Source of the DNA: Euclidia mi
Taxonomy: Eukaryota > Arthropoda > Insecta > Lepidoptera > Erebidae
Length of the DNA: 64,000 nucleotides
Direction: 5' to 3'
Assembly (NCBI GenBank): GCA_944739405.2
Contig: OX123182.2
Coordinates: 53,881,183-53,945,182, forward strand
The notes beneath the pieces were generated by a model. That model was not told where the DNA came from, searched no databases, and saw only the letters and a list, made by a program, of their open reading frames with translations. Shown in pieces: positions 47,773-58,905 of the stretch. Both the position numbers and the translations under genes were made by a program. Positions within the stretch are counted from its first letter, which is position 1, and each line of letters begins with the position of its first letter.

Positions 47773-48361
47773 TCTATATATTAATAGAATTTGTGTTTTA
47801 TAATACGAGTCGGCCAGCCCGTTGTACCCAACCGTTTCGCATGATTTTTTTTAAATGAAAGCTCTCGCTGCATAGATTTGTCATCAAGCATAAGAAAATA
47901 CCTAACTTGCACATTCATCAAGTTACATGCAAAAACAGTTTTCTCCCATACATTTTTTACGTTTTCGTAGCCATAGTCAATGAGTTTCTGCTTCTATATA
48001 TCTGGTTCTCATTGAGGTAGGCGTTTCGTTATAGGCCTAGAACACGCGCTAAAAAGTGCTCTTTAATTTGATGGTATGCTCATATGAATTGGGTAAGTTT
48101 GAAGGAAGATAGGTGTGGACATTGAACTTATTTTTCAATATTTTCCCATCAATTTCTTAAGATTCCATTGCTTTCTCTATACATGGACGGTTCTAAATTC
48201 AAAAATATTTTTATGGCATCTAATAAGTTCCTTGCGGTAACTGCCAGGAAAAACCGCTATGCCTCCTTAACGTGACCTTGCCTTACTTTCATACGGGTGT
48301 GAGTGTGGTGGTGTGTAAAATTATACCCGATGTTGGTTAAATTATCACTACAAATTGAATT

Positions 48362-48454
48362 CAAAAGGATCAAAACACTGGCGAAAAGTGGGCGTTTAAT
48401 ATGCCTCTGCCTACCCCTACGGGGAAACAGGCGTGACTCTATGTATGTATGTAT
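48362..48454 (+). mobile_element. 5'-truncated SINE in unit 1, with target-site duplication
   Basis: The tail GGCGAAAAGTGGGCG ... GGCGTGAC plus GTAT repeats is flanked by AAATTGAATT on both sides (48352-48361, 48455-48464). A copy with the same flanks is at 50300-50392. Confidence 0.85.
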
Positions 48455-49187
48455 AAATTGAATTATCGCTGATGGCAGGTAATATTCCCCGAATGTTACC
48501 AGTTAATCCTTAATGTTGGCTGAACTGATCTCTGATGTTGAGGAATTTTCCCCCTTTTTTTGTATTGCTATGAAATCCAGTTACGGACTGTCCCTCAAAG
48601 GAACCCCTACGCCAACTCTGTACCAAGTTTGGGGCAGGTGGAGGGGCGGTGTGTGGCTCGGCTCTCTCCCCTAGATGTTCGGGGGGGCATACCCACTAAA
48701 ACATCGCGGTGATCCTCTATCGACCCACATGACGGGGTCGCGGTAACGACGTCAGTATACCCGCGACCCGAGGAATTTTCCCCAAATGTAGTGAAATTTC
48801 CGCCTAATGTTGGGAAAATCAACCCTACAGACGGGTAAATTACGTTTTATGTTAGGAAAGTTTTTGTGTTTTTAAATTACATACGAACTTTCTTCGGCCA
48901 TCTTAATTTTTTTATGTGGGACATATTAAAGCGGTTCATAGTACTATTGTCATATAATTTATATTACACGTGGTATTTGGTAGAAATTGTAGCTTTGGTA
49001 AGAATAGTAGTTTTGAGAGAAAAGGTACTATTGACAGCACCGGCGGTTTTGGTAAGAATTATAGTTTTGAAAAAATTGTAGATATAGAAAGAAGAAGAAA
49101 GAAAAACTATTTATTTGTCTCAGAACACAGAAAAATTTAACATATAAAATAAGACATCGCAATCTTTAAGATTAATCTGTGACAGAC

Positions 49188-49259
49188 AGGTGCACACTCA
49201 GCTTTAATGTTGCATTGTGGTAGTATCCACAACACAACGCTGGTATTTTGTGTGCACCT
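49188..49259. repeat. Structured 72-base hairpin, unit 1 (repeat at 51126-51197)
   Basis: The outer stem AGGTGCACAC/GTGTGCACCT is perfect. An inner stem TTGTGG/CCACAA has a six-base loop. Confidence 0.7.
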
Positions 49260-49467
49260 TAAATGCCGCACGGACGTTAATCAGCACAATAATCATTGAA
49301 AAGAAAAATAAAAAATAAAGGCAAAGGTATATAGCAAGTGAGTATTTTTTATACATTTTTATCTAAACGACAAAACAATAAATTCGTAAGTACACAAAAA
49401 CAGGATTAAAAACAGTGGTCATAAAAAGAAAAATAATAAAAAATAAAGTTACATAAACACATAATAG

Positions 49468-49506
49468 ATACGCCGACTCAATCACTTCGTAATTAAGTCG
49501 GCGTAT
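49468..49506. repeat. 11 bp hairpin before GC-rich block, unit 1 (repeat at 51406-51444)
   Basis: ATACGCCGACT and AGTCGGCGTAT pair across 17 bases. Confidence 0.75.
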
Positions 49507-49540
49507 GTATCACATCCAATATTCAATGCATAATAATTAT

Positions 49541-49640
49541 GCAGCGGCGCGGGCGCGGGCGCGGGCGAGCGGTCCGCAGGACGCGGCGCGTCGCACGTCG
49601 CATTCTACCAGCGCACTAGCCCGCGCGCGGCGCGTGCGAT
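49541..49640. other. CpG-rich block, unit 1 (repeat at 51479-51578)
   Basis: About 100 bases dominated by GGCGCGGGCGCGGGC and CCCGCGCGCGGCGCG in otherwise AT-rich DNA. An open frame (49505-49702) reads through as Ala/Arg-rich, which follows from composition. Confidence 0.75.
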
Positions 49641-49840
49641 GTAATCATTGTTTACATAATAGATACTTAAAAGATGGACAGTTTATTATATATAAAATAT
49701 GATAGTGTTAGTACGAATAGTAGTTTTGGTACAAATAGTAGTTTAATATGAACGGTATTTTTAGTAGGAATAGTAGTTTTGGAAGAAATAGTATTTATGG
49801 CCTATATGGTAATTTTGGTAGCAATGTTAATTACAATTGC

Positions 49841-51778
49841 CAACTTACACATTCATCAAGTTATATGCAAAAACAGTTTTCTCCCATACATTTTTTACGT
49901 TTTCGTAGCCGTAGTCAATGACTTTCTGCTTCTGTATATTTGGTTCTCATTGAGGTAGGCGTTTCGTTATAGGCCTAGAACACGCGCTAAAAAGTGCTCT
50001 TTAATTTGATGGTATGCTCATATGAATTGGGTAAGTTTGAAGGAAGATAGGTGTGGACATTGAACTTATTTTTCAATATTTTCCCATCAATTTCTTAAGA
50101 TTCCATTGCTTTCTCTATACATGGACGGTTCTAAATTCAAAAATATTTTTATGGCATCTAATAAGTTCCTTGCGGTAACTGCCAGGAAAAACCGCTATGC
50201 CTCCTTAACGTGACCTTGCCTTACTTTCATACGGGTGTGAGTGTGGTGGTGTGTAAAATTATACCCGATGTTGGTTAAATTATCACTACAAATTGAATTC
50301 AAAAGGATCAAAACACTGGCGAAAAGTGGGCGTTTAATATGCCTCTGCCTACCCCTACGGGGAAACAGGCGTGACTCTATGTATGTATGTATAAATTGAA
50401 TTATCGCTGATGGCAGGTAATATTCCCCGAATGTTACCAGTTAATCCTTAATGTTGGCTGAACTGATCTCTGATGTTGAGGAATTTTCCCCCTTTTTTTG
50501 TATTGCTATGAAATCCAGTTACGGACTGTCCCTCAAAGGAACCCCTACGCCAACTCTGTACCAAGTTTGGGGCAGGTGGAGGGGCGGTGTGTGGCTCGGC
50601 TCTCTCCCCTAGATGTTCGGGGGGGCATACCCACTAAAACATCGCGGTGATCCTCTATCGACCCACATGACGGGGTCGCGGTAACGACGTCAGTATACCC
50701 GCGACCCGAGGAATTTTCCCCAAATGTAGTGAAATTTCCGCCTAATGTTGGGAAAATCAACCCTACAGACGGGTAAATTACGTTTTATGTTAGGAAAGTT
50801 TTTGTGTTTTTAAATTACATACGAACTTTCTTCGGCCATCTTAATTTTTTTATGTGGGACATATTAAAGCGGTTCATAGTACTATTGTCATATAATTTAT
50901 ATTACACGTGGTATTTGGTAGAAATTGTAGCTTTGGTAAGAATAGTAGTTTTGAGAGAAAAGGTACTATTGACAGCACCGGCGGTTTTGGTAAGAATTAT
51001 AGTTTTGAAAAAATTGTAGATATAGAAAGAAGAAGAAAGAAAAACTATTTATTTGTCTCAGAACACAGAAAAATTTAACATATAAAATAAGACATCGCAA
51101 TCTTTAAGATTAATCTGTGACAGACAGGTGCACACTCAGCTTTAATGTTGCATTGTGGTAGTATCCACAACACAACGCTGGTATTTTGTGTGCACCTTAA
51201 ATGCCGCACGGACGTTAATCAGCACAATAATCATTGAAAAGAAAAATAAAAAATAAAGGCAAAGGTATATAGCAAGTGAGTATTTTTTATACATTTTTAT
51301 CTAAACGACAAAACAATAAATTCGTAAGTACACAAAAACAGGATTAAAAACAGTGGTCATAAAAAGAAAAATAATAAAAAATAAAGTTACATAAACACAT
51401 AATAGATACGCCGACTCAATCACTTCGTAATTAAGTCGGCGTATGTATCACATCCAATATTCAATGCATAATAATTATGCAGCGGCGCGGGCGCGGGCGC
51501 GGGCGAGCGGTCCGCAGGACGCGGCGCGTCGCACGTCGCATTCTACCAGCGCACTAGCCCGCGCGCGGCGCGTGCGATGTAATCATTGTTTACATAATAG
51601 ATACTTAAAAGATGGACAGTTTATTATATATAAAATATGATAGTGTTAGTACGAATAGTAGTTTTGGTACAAATAGTAGTTTAATATGAACGGTATTTTT
51701 AGTAGGAATAGTAGTTTTGGAAGAAATAGTATTTATGGCCTATATGATAATTTTGGTAGCAATGTTAATTACAATTGC
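49841..51778 (+). repeat. 1,938 bp tandem duplication, unit 2
   Basis: Same as unit 1, with one visible difference near the end (TATATGGTAATT against TATATGATAATT). Its first 100 bp agree with the third copy, not with unit 1. Confidence 0.9.
50300..50392 (+). mobile_element. 5'-truncated SINE in unit 2
   Basis: Duplicate of 48362-48454, carried along by the tandem duplication. Confidence 0.85.
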
Positions 51779-52384
51779 CAACTTACACATTCATCAAGTT
51801 ATATGCAAAAACAGTTTTCTCCCATACATTTTTTACGTTTTCGTAGCCGTAGTCAATGACTTTCTGCTTCTGTATATTTGGTTCTCATTGAGGTAGGCGT
51901 TTCGTTATAGGCCTAGAACACGCGCTAAAAAGTGCTCTTTAATTTGATGGTATGCTCATATGAATTGGGTAAGTTTGAAGGAAGATAGGTGTGGACATTG
52001 AACTTATTTTTCAATATTTTCCCATCAATTTCTTAAGATTCCATTGCTTTCTCTCTACATGGACGGTTCTAAATTCAAAAATATTTTTATGGCATCTAAT
52101 AAGTTCCTTGTTCCTTCCTTCCTCCCGGTAACTGCCAGGAAAAACCGTTATGCCTCTTTAAGGTGACCTTGGCTTACTTTCATACGGGTGTGAGTGTAGG
52201 GTGTGTAAAATTATACCCAATGTTGGTAAAATTATATATGGCAGGTAATATCCGCGAATGTTACCAGTTAGCCTTTAATGTTGGGTGAACTGATCTCTGA
52301 TGTTGAGGAACTTTCCCCCTTTTTTTGTATAGCGATGAGTTACGGACTGTCCCTCAAAGGGACCCCTCCGCCAACTCTGTTCCG
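51779..52384 (+). repeat. Third, partial and diverged copy of the unit
   Basis: Close to units 1 and 2 until about 52110, then diverged. It lacks the SINE fragment inserted in the others. Confidence 0.8.
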
Positions 52385-52399
52385 AGTTTGTCTCTAAGG

Positions 52400-52560
52400 A
52401 ATTGTATTTTCGGTAGGAATAGTAGTTTTGGTAGAAATTGTATAGTTGGCATATATAGTACTTTTGGTAGCAATTTTACTTACGATTGCTACCAAAACTA
52501 CCATCTCCATCAAAAGTACCATTTTTACCAAAGTTACCATTCCTACCAAAATTAAACCCA
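52400..52560. repeat. Degenerate 18 bp motif array, partly inverted
   Basis: Variants of GGTAGGAATAGTAGTTTT follow each other and then appear as reverse complement (ACTACCATCTCCATC...). Looser versions lie at 48980-49080 and 49700-49850. Confidence 0.65.
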
Positions 52561-52723
52561 CCGCATAATGCACAAAAAATACGTCTGAAACCACTCCACG
52601 GCAGGTACTATTCATGATATTCTTTCGTCCGAAATTTCGAAATTAACATTTTCATGGTAGTCCTCCTGATTTGTTCACCATTCTCAAATAAATAATAAAT
52701 AATTATTACTTTAAGATAACACG

Positions 52724-52832
52724 AAGCAACCCATACCAACCCATTTGGCCAGCGTGGTATGGTTGGGCAAAACCTCCATACGGAGAGGCTTCAGTCCAGC
52801 AGTGGACTGCAAAAGGCTGTTGATGAAGCACA
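52724..52832 (+). mobile_element. SINE tail fragment
   Basis: GGCCAGCGTGGTATGG and CAGTCCAGCAGTGGACTGC, as at 12118. Confidence 0.7.
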
Positions 52833-53205
52833 CGAAATGAAAAAAAAAAGGTTAAATTAATGTTCATCATCAACCGCCAAACCATTCAGTAATGCCAAGG
52901 TGCAACGCAAACCCAATGTTGTGAGAAAAGAAGTTTTGTGATATATGTAAGTATATATTTTTGGTAAGAATATCATCTTTTTACTTATTAGATAAGACTA
53001 CAATGTACTCATCATACCTATATGTAAGAGCATTTTTATAATATTAAAATATGCTGTGGAGCAGCACGGGTCCTCTAGTTATACATATTATTATTAATGA
53101 CAGACATTTTGTTTACCATCTCAACTATATTTTATTCATCTCGCTGATTGCAAATAAATATTTTCTTTCACACAATAGCACAATTTTATTTATTTACCTT
53201 AGGCG

Positions 53206-53475
53206 GCGATAGCCCAGTGGTGTACGTAACGGACTGCCGAGACGATGGTCTCGGGTTCGATCCCCAGTTACCCCGGGCACACACCTATGACTTTTCGAAG
53301 TTATGTGTGTATTAAAATAAAAATATTAATTATCGCTCGCTTAAAAATGTGCCCGGTAATGGCAATAGGCTCGCCCCCTATTACATTGGGACCGAAACAT
53401 ATCTGGCGAAGTGTGGGTGTGTAATACACCTCTGCCTACCCCTTCGGGGATAAAAGGCGTGAAGATATGTTATGT
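53206..53475 (+). mobile_element. tRNA-derived SINE, complete
   Basis: The head (53206-53280) has GCGATAGCCCAGTGGTGTA (A-box-like) and GGTTCGATCCCC (B box). The body has GACTTTTCGAAGTTATGTGT, the tail CTACCCCTTCGGGG and GGCGTGAAG. Confidence 0.85.
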
Positions 53476-53504
53476 GCTTATTAGAGGTTGGTGCTAATTA
53501 CGCT

Positions 53505-53547
53505 AGTCCTCTAAATCTGTATCAGCGCCCATACAACTTAGAGGACT
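53505..53547. repeat. 10 bp perfect hairpin
   Basis: AGTCCTCTAA and TTAGAGGACT flank 23 bases. Confidence 0.65.
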
Positions 53548-53610
53548 ATCTTAAATGGAGTCTACTATGTATGTATGGGGACACCCTTAAATTTTCCACT
53601 TTTTTTATTT

Positions 53611-53680
53611 TTTGTAATGTATCCTTTATTTGTGCTGTAAGACCCTGCTCTTACAGCACAAATAAAGGAAACATTACAAA
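53611..53680. repeat. 31 bp near-perfect hairpin
   Basis: Arms 53611-53641 and 53650-53680 differ at one position, with an eight-base loop. A diverged echo (TTTTACAGCATAAGTAAAGG) occurs at about 53775. Confidence 0.88.
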
Positions 53681-53689
53681 CATGTTCAA

Positions 53690-54078
53690 CGGGAACTACC
53701 ATATAGGTTTTCGACCCAAAACCTATGTGGTACTTACGGTTGACCTAGAATTGTCAATATTGGTTAAAACCAAGGTTTTACAGCATAAGTAAAGGAAAAA
53801 TTCCAAAAATTAAAAACGTTGAAAATTAAGGTTAATTTTGGTACTTACAAGTTTTCGCAAAAATCTAATTTTCACCATATCTTTTTATCGGGTTGACCCA
53901 GGACCCTCATTTTATACATCTAATAGGAACCATAGACCTCAGTATCTGGTATCAATTTGCTAGGGCCACCCGTTCCTGAGAAAATCGGTGGTGACACACG
54001 GACAGACAGACAGACAGACGGACAAGAAAGTGATCTTATAAGGGTTCCTTTTTTTACCCTGTGAGGTACGGAACCCTA
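53690..54078 (-). mobile_element. Dispersed repeat (GGGTTCCGTACC family), minus strand
   Basis: Ends GGTACGGAACCCTAAAAA with a GACA microsatellite at 53999-54020, the inverse of the start of the repeat at 39421. Confidence 0.6.
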
Positions 54079-56949
54079 AAAAGTAAAAGTTGCCACAGTG
54101 AGGCGTTGAATTAGCCAACTGGCTGGCGAAAGTAAGCTCATTTCCTTGAAAACTCCTTTTGTTGTGTGCAGTCTCCATCACGTTCCGCATTTTCCGGGAA
54201 CTTTCAGAATATTACCCACATTTCCTCTCTGTAATTAGGTTTGCAAATATTTTTGTTTTGCCTCCACCTTAATATATCTTCCATGCCTGTCTTGTTGACC
54301 CACGTTACGTGTGTCATTTGTTGTTATTTATCGGCAAACTTAACGAATTACTTTGGACCAAATTAAGATACCTATAGCAAAAAGGGGCACAAAAGTTTCA
54401 CAGATAAGTTATTTCGTTATTAAATTACTAAGCATTTTCTTGTAATTTGCGTGGTGTACGTTTTATTTGTGTAAATAAAAGTGCGGCGTTGTGATATATT
54501 CGTGTACGTATGACAGTGTTGCAGTAAAGTGTAACATCACAGTCACAGGAGGCAGGCGGGAGCGCGGCGACAACGGACTCTTAACGACACCCGCTACGAT
54601 CTCTACGTAAACATATTTATGTAACAAACGCGAAACTTCACCCGCCAATTAATATTAAATACGTTTTTCAGATTAAAAGAGCATTCGTGTGCACAATCAT
54701 TACACTTTTTAGATTATGTTCTCTAAACTTTGACATTGGCCAAGTTAATTTTTAAGAAATTCTGCTCCATAGACTTGTATTAAAAGGAATTTCTTTTGTT
54801 TTTAATATTATAGCTATTCTTTTACTTTTCTTTTGTAAGCTTTCAGGGATTTGATTACTCAATATATAAGTCCGAATTGGCTACCGTTATTGTTATTGTC
54901 CCCTTTGTAAGTAATTTCCGGTCTCATACTTTACAAATTGTTATAATTAGTCCTATTATCCGAGCTTAATCCATTTAAGTGGGCGGGCTAGCAATTCCAG
55001 ATTATAAATATGCTGTGATGAGGCTGAACGAATAGGCGGCGTCTACGACATTGCCAAAACAAAAAAGGCAGTCAGCGGAAACACAGTTAAAACATTTTTG
55101 GGATTAAATCTTTTCTCTTTGCATTTCAGTGCAGAATTGAAGCACGAACGTAATAATTGATTGGATTATACCTTTCATTGGACGGCGTGCTACGTGATCC
55201 CAGTACATGGTTGGTGGATGCGAGAGAATTTATTTACTAACTGTGACAATAAAACACGTTACCTACGTCATATAAATTCATTGGTTCCGAACACTGGGCG
55301 CCGCTACATGAATAAAATATATTGTAGCTTAAAAGTTGTTGTAGTGAAACGATGTTTTTTGATAGTAAACCAAGAACACTTTTGTTTGTTTTTCGCGTGC
55401 CATTTGCTTATGAAAATAACATGCATGAATTGATTTTCATAATAAGATTTTATTACAATATGGTTGAGTTAGGTCTTATTGGCGAGTCTTGCGAATACCA
55501 TTCCTATACTGTATTGGTTCAGCAAATAACTTGACGAAAATTACTAAACGCTGTTTTTGCTTTTTATCAACTTTATATTCTAACATAGCTTGTATCGCTG
55601 TTTTCTTTTAAAAGCGTTAATTGAACGGACAAAAGAAAAAAATCGGATTCAAAGCGACAATTTGTGAAGCTCACTAAGTACTGGCCCTTATGAGGATTTA
55701 ACCCTTATTCATTCACAAATATTGCAGCAACTGTGCATTTAAACAATTGATAAAATTTTACGTGGAGACGAATAAGTCAGTTACAAGTTAGCCCCTAACA
55801 AAGCGAAAATGTATATAAAATAGAATATTATATAATTTCGCTTCAAAGAAAAAAATAATACGCATTCATTGTTAAACTATCTGGTAAAGAGCAGCGCACC
55901 TTTTCACCTAAGAGCGCGAGACATGTCTTGACGGGCTCCAGTGGCCCGCTTCATTCAGTAATATTGTGGCTTCCCACACTAAATATCAGCAACAATGCTC
56001 TTGTGGATAAAATCCTACGTAAAATGCCCAGCATCCTTCCCCGGTTGTCTGAGTATCTTTTGAACTTTCAAGAAATCCCCCACGTTAGCGAAAATTCTCT
56101 CACGTAACTATCTATATTTCAATGTCTACGGAAAAGTCAATCCTCCTCAAGTAGCGTGCTTATGTGGAAAAGGGTAAAAATCTAAGTATATTGGCTAATG
56201 TTGCTCTGAATTTGGAAGTAAACAGGGTGTGACGCGGGTACCGTTTGTAGACGCGCCGTACTGACCTCCGCGCGCCGTACTGACTGACGCGCCGTTATTA
56301 TGAAGTCTATGATATACTTATTTTTAAGCGCCAACAGATTCCTGCATTGATTTAATTAATGTGTTCCGTGGCCAATCGGAGACGAAGAAAAGACTGACTC
56401 TAAGAAACACTATTGGGATTAACTAATATTTTTCTCTTATTTTTACACTATGTAACACGCGTTTTCTGCCCATCGAGTCACAAAACCATTGTACAATTCA
56501 TACAGTTAATAGGTATATCCTTAAGAACATAAAAAGACGTTAAAAGCGGCTTACCGGGCGTCGACTTAACCTTATTCAGAACCCTTTCACGAGTAACTGG
56601 TAAGCCTCTCTTAGACTCTCTTTGCGCCGGCCAACCGCCCTTTGCCCATTCATTTCAAGTGAAGAGTAAGGAAATCGAATTTGAGTTGCGGTGGTCAGGT
56701 CCCAATTGCTTTGAACTTAAGAATATTGTTCTACGTATGTTTTTAAATCAACTTGTAATGTCGATTTAGATAATCGATAGTGGACTTTAATACATATTTG
56801 AAATAGATTTTGTTACGGGAATTATTTTAGTAAAAGTTTATTAAATTCAGGGTTGGATGTGTCAAATAAATTTATTGATTTGGGATTTACAACGTTATTC
56901 ATCTGACATTATATGTATTTAACATTGAAATAACTACATACTTTAAGAC
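54079..56949. other. No recognisable gene
   Basis: Long AT-rich stretch. A locally GC-rich segment at 54540-54600 and another at 56225-56300 (GCGCCGTACTGAC repeated) stand out. Frames at 55161-55433 and 55352-55534 show no motif. Confidence 0.45.
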
Positions 56950-57192
56950 GTTTTTGACGTGACAACGTCTTATAAATTGGTTTGCCGGGTGACACTTCAA
57001 GAAACTGCGTTACGCTCCGCTCACGTTATGCGCTCACAATGAGAGCGAGTGAGAGGCACGCGTCCCGCCTAAGAGCGAGAGAGACAGACATAAAAAGTGA
57101 AAGGCACGCGTCTTTCATCCTTTTTCCTACTATACGAATGAATATTCACATTAAAATTATTTTACCACTCAAAGTCGTTGTCACGTAAAACT
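56950..57192. mobile_element. About 243 bp MITE-like element
   Basis: GTTTTTGACGTGACAACGTC at the left and the inverse GTCGTTGTCACGTAAAAC at the right form terminal inverted repeats. The interior has GCTCCGCTCACG and twice GGCACGCGTC. Superfamily not determined. Confidence 0.6.
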
Positions 57193-57534
57193 TTCGCCCG
57201 TATACCGACTTTACAGGCAACCAATTTTTTATGTATAGAAATTTCACTCAGCAATGAAAAGACCTTCGCAGTCTCTTTCCCTACATATTAAGACATTTTG
57301 CTTTAAAGCTAACTGTGAATATTCGTACGTCGTGATATGATGTGTGCAAGCAAACTCCATCGGCATTAAGTTATTACCATCTTTACGGTCTGTGGAGACG
57401 AGTAAATTGAGTAATTTACTTCTACAGCCTTCTACGAAACTACTAAAACTGTTAGCGCAAGAATTTCGCACGATAAAATGAAGGTTTTAATGTAAGAAAC
57501 TTTTACAGGAGAATACAATGCGCACATCGAATAT
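57193..57534. other. Short open frame of unknown meaning at 57244-57471 (-)
   Basis: 75 codons with mixed composition and five to six Cys, starting from a GTG. No recognised motif; could be an exon or chance. Confidence 0.25.
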
Positions 57535-57705
57535 ATTCTGTGTCGCAGGGAACTTTACAAACATTAAACCAAAGAATACAAAGAACACTCAGACCTGAAA
57601 TAGCAATTTGTCGGTCACACAGAGTAGTTTCTTGTGGGAATCAAACTCATAACGCTCGACGCAGTGTTAAACGTTGAGGCGATCACTTAGGTAATGAAGT
57701 TGAGT
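57535..57705 (-). mobile_element. tRNA-derived SINE, minus strand
   Basis: GTCGCAGGGAACTTTACAAA at the tail side, GAATCAAACTCATAACGCTC at the B-box region. Same family as 62684. Confidence 0.6.
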
Positions 57706-58257
57706 AATGTGGCGTACATGATGTGCATACTCTGCAGCCACGTGAACTCAAGTTTAAATTATTAGCAGAACAGCACTTCTGTTAGCTTTTAATTTTCGCT
57801 TTCCCTTCAAACTTACTGGCTGATAAAAGAAAAGTAGTGCCAAATTTGTAATTACCACGTATTGTAACGTAGAAAGACAATGACGACACTGATGGTACAA
57901 CACTAAAGATGGTCATCTTGATTTCCGTGTCGTATTTATGTAAATCTATTCAATTGCCGAAGAAATAGTTGCTCTTTGCCTACATGTTACCTCTATTACT
58001 TTCATCCAAATAGTTATAGTGTAGCCTGTGTAGCTATAAGAAGATAAATAAGGATGCATGGATTGTGCGATTACTTTAAAATTAACCAATCTGCAGATCA
58101 AGATTAGGCGAATAAGTTGAGAGGCAGTAGAGCCTTGCTGATTTCAGCATGAATGGGCCGACTCGACCGGGGAAGTACTACCCTCTCACAGAAAATCGAC
58201 GTAAAGTACCAGTAACTAAACTGTTGCGTTTCGTTCGGTGAGTGAGAGTTTCGGAGG
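57706..58257. other. No recognisable gene
   Basis: Nothing identified. Confidence 0.5.
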
Positions 58258-58432
58258 CCCTATTCCTTCTCAATCATCCCACTTCTCATCCTATCCCTTT
58301 TCCTAATCCCAAGGGGCGGCAACGCACTTGGGACTCCTGTGGTGTTACTTGTGTCCATGGGCGGCGGTAATTGCTTACCATCAGGCAATCCGTCTGCTCG
58401 TTTGCTGCGTATTATTATAGAAAAAAAAAATT
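58258..58432 (+). mobile_element. SINE/LINE 3' end with A-tail
   Basis: GGGCGGCGGTAATTGCTTAC, CATCAGGCAATCCGTCTGCT and CGTTTGCTGC followed by an A-run is a well-known lepidopteran retroelement tail. The 5' part is missing. Confidence 0.7.
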
Positions 58433-58905
58433 TGAGAGGCATGCTGTCTCTTTTGGTATTCAGAATAGAAAGAGAACAACATCAATTTATAAGAGTTCTA
58501 GGATTTCTTTCGCGCGTTTTTTAACGTAGTTATTGGACAGCTTTCACTGGAATGCTTAGTAATATAATATAGGGCTCAGTACGTATAATGCCATGTCAGT
58601 ACGTGTCTCTTTTTCCACGGATATTTTTGCTTGAGTCATTATCTCTCCACAGTTTTTTTTTGTAAATAAAATAAAAAATGTATTTATTTGAACCAACACC
58701 TTATTACATTACATACACCCAACCAAACTGCGTGACAGTTTATCGGCGGGAAGAGCGCTCATTATTTTTCACAACTGGTTTGTCTTAAACTATGCGAAAG
58801 AACAATATTACTATGTTACAATGATATAAATTATCATCATTTACCATGATTTGCATGTCGAGAAAAATACAGTGACATATTATTTAGTTACAAGCAGTGT
58901 CCCAT
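58433..58905. other. No recognisable gene
   Basis: AT-rich, nothing identified. Confidence 0.5.

Larger units (their letters stand above)
47903..49840 (+). repeat. 1,938 bp tandem duplication, unit 1
   Basis: From about 48000 this is almost identical to unit 2. The first 100 bp differ at several positions. Confidence 0.9.
47413..53078 (+). mobile_element. Helitron-like composite, family H3 (5.7 kb)
   Basis: The left border A|TCTTCTATATATTAAAAG and the right border CTAG|T with the hairpin TGCTG-TGGAG-CAGCA eight bases before CTAG give a full Helitron architecture. Inside: a duplicated 5' end, a 1,938 bp tandem duplication, a third older partial copy, SINE pieces and a GC-rich block. No Rep/helicase frame is present. 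It could also be several nested Helitrons; only one 3' end was found. Confidence 0.7.

Noticed and set aside
48607..48822. 71-codon frame on the minus strand (also at 50545)
   Set aside because: Inside the Helitron-like composite; its exact repetition comes from the tandem duplication, not from selection.
49505..49702. Ala/Arg-rich 65-codon frame (also at 51443)
   Set aside because: Follows from the CpG-rich block; no protein signature.
53206..53280. Possible tRNA gene
   Set aside because: Same reason: it is a SINE head with complete body and tail.
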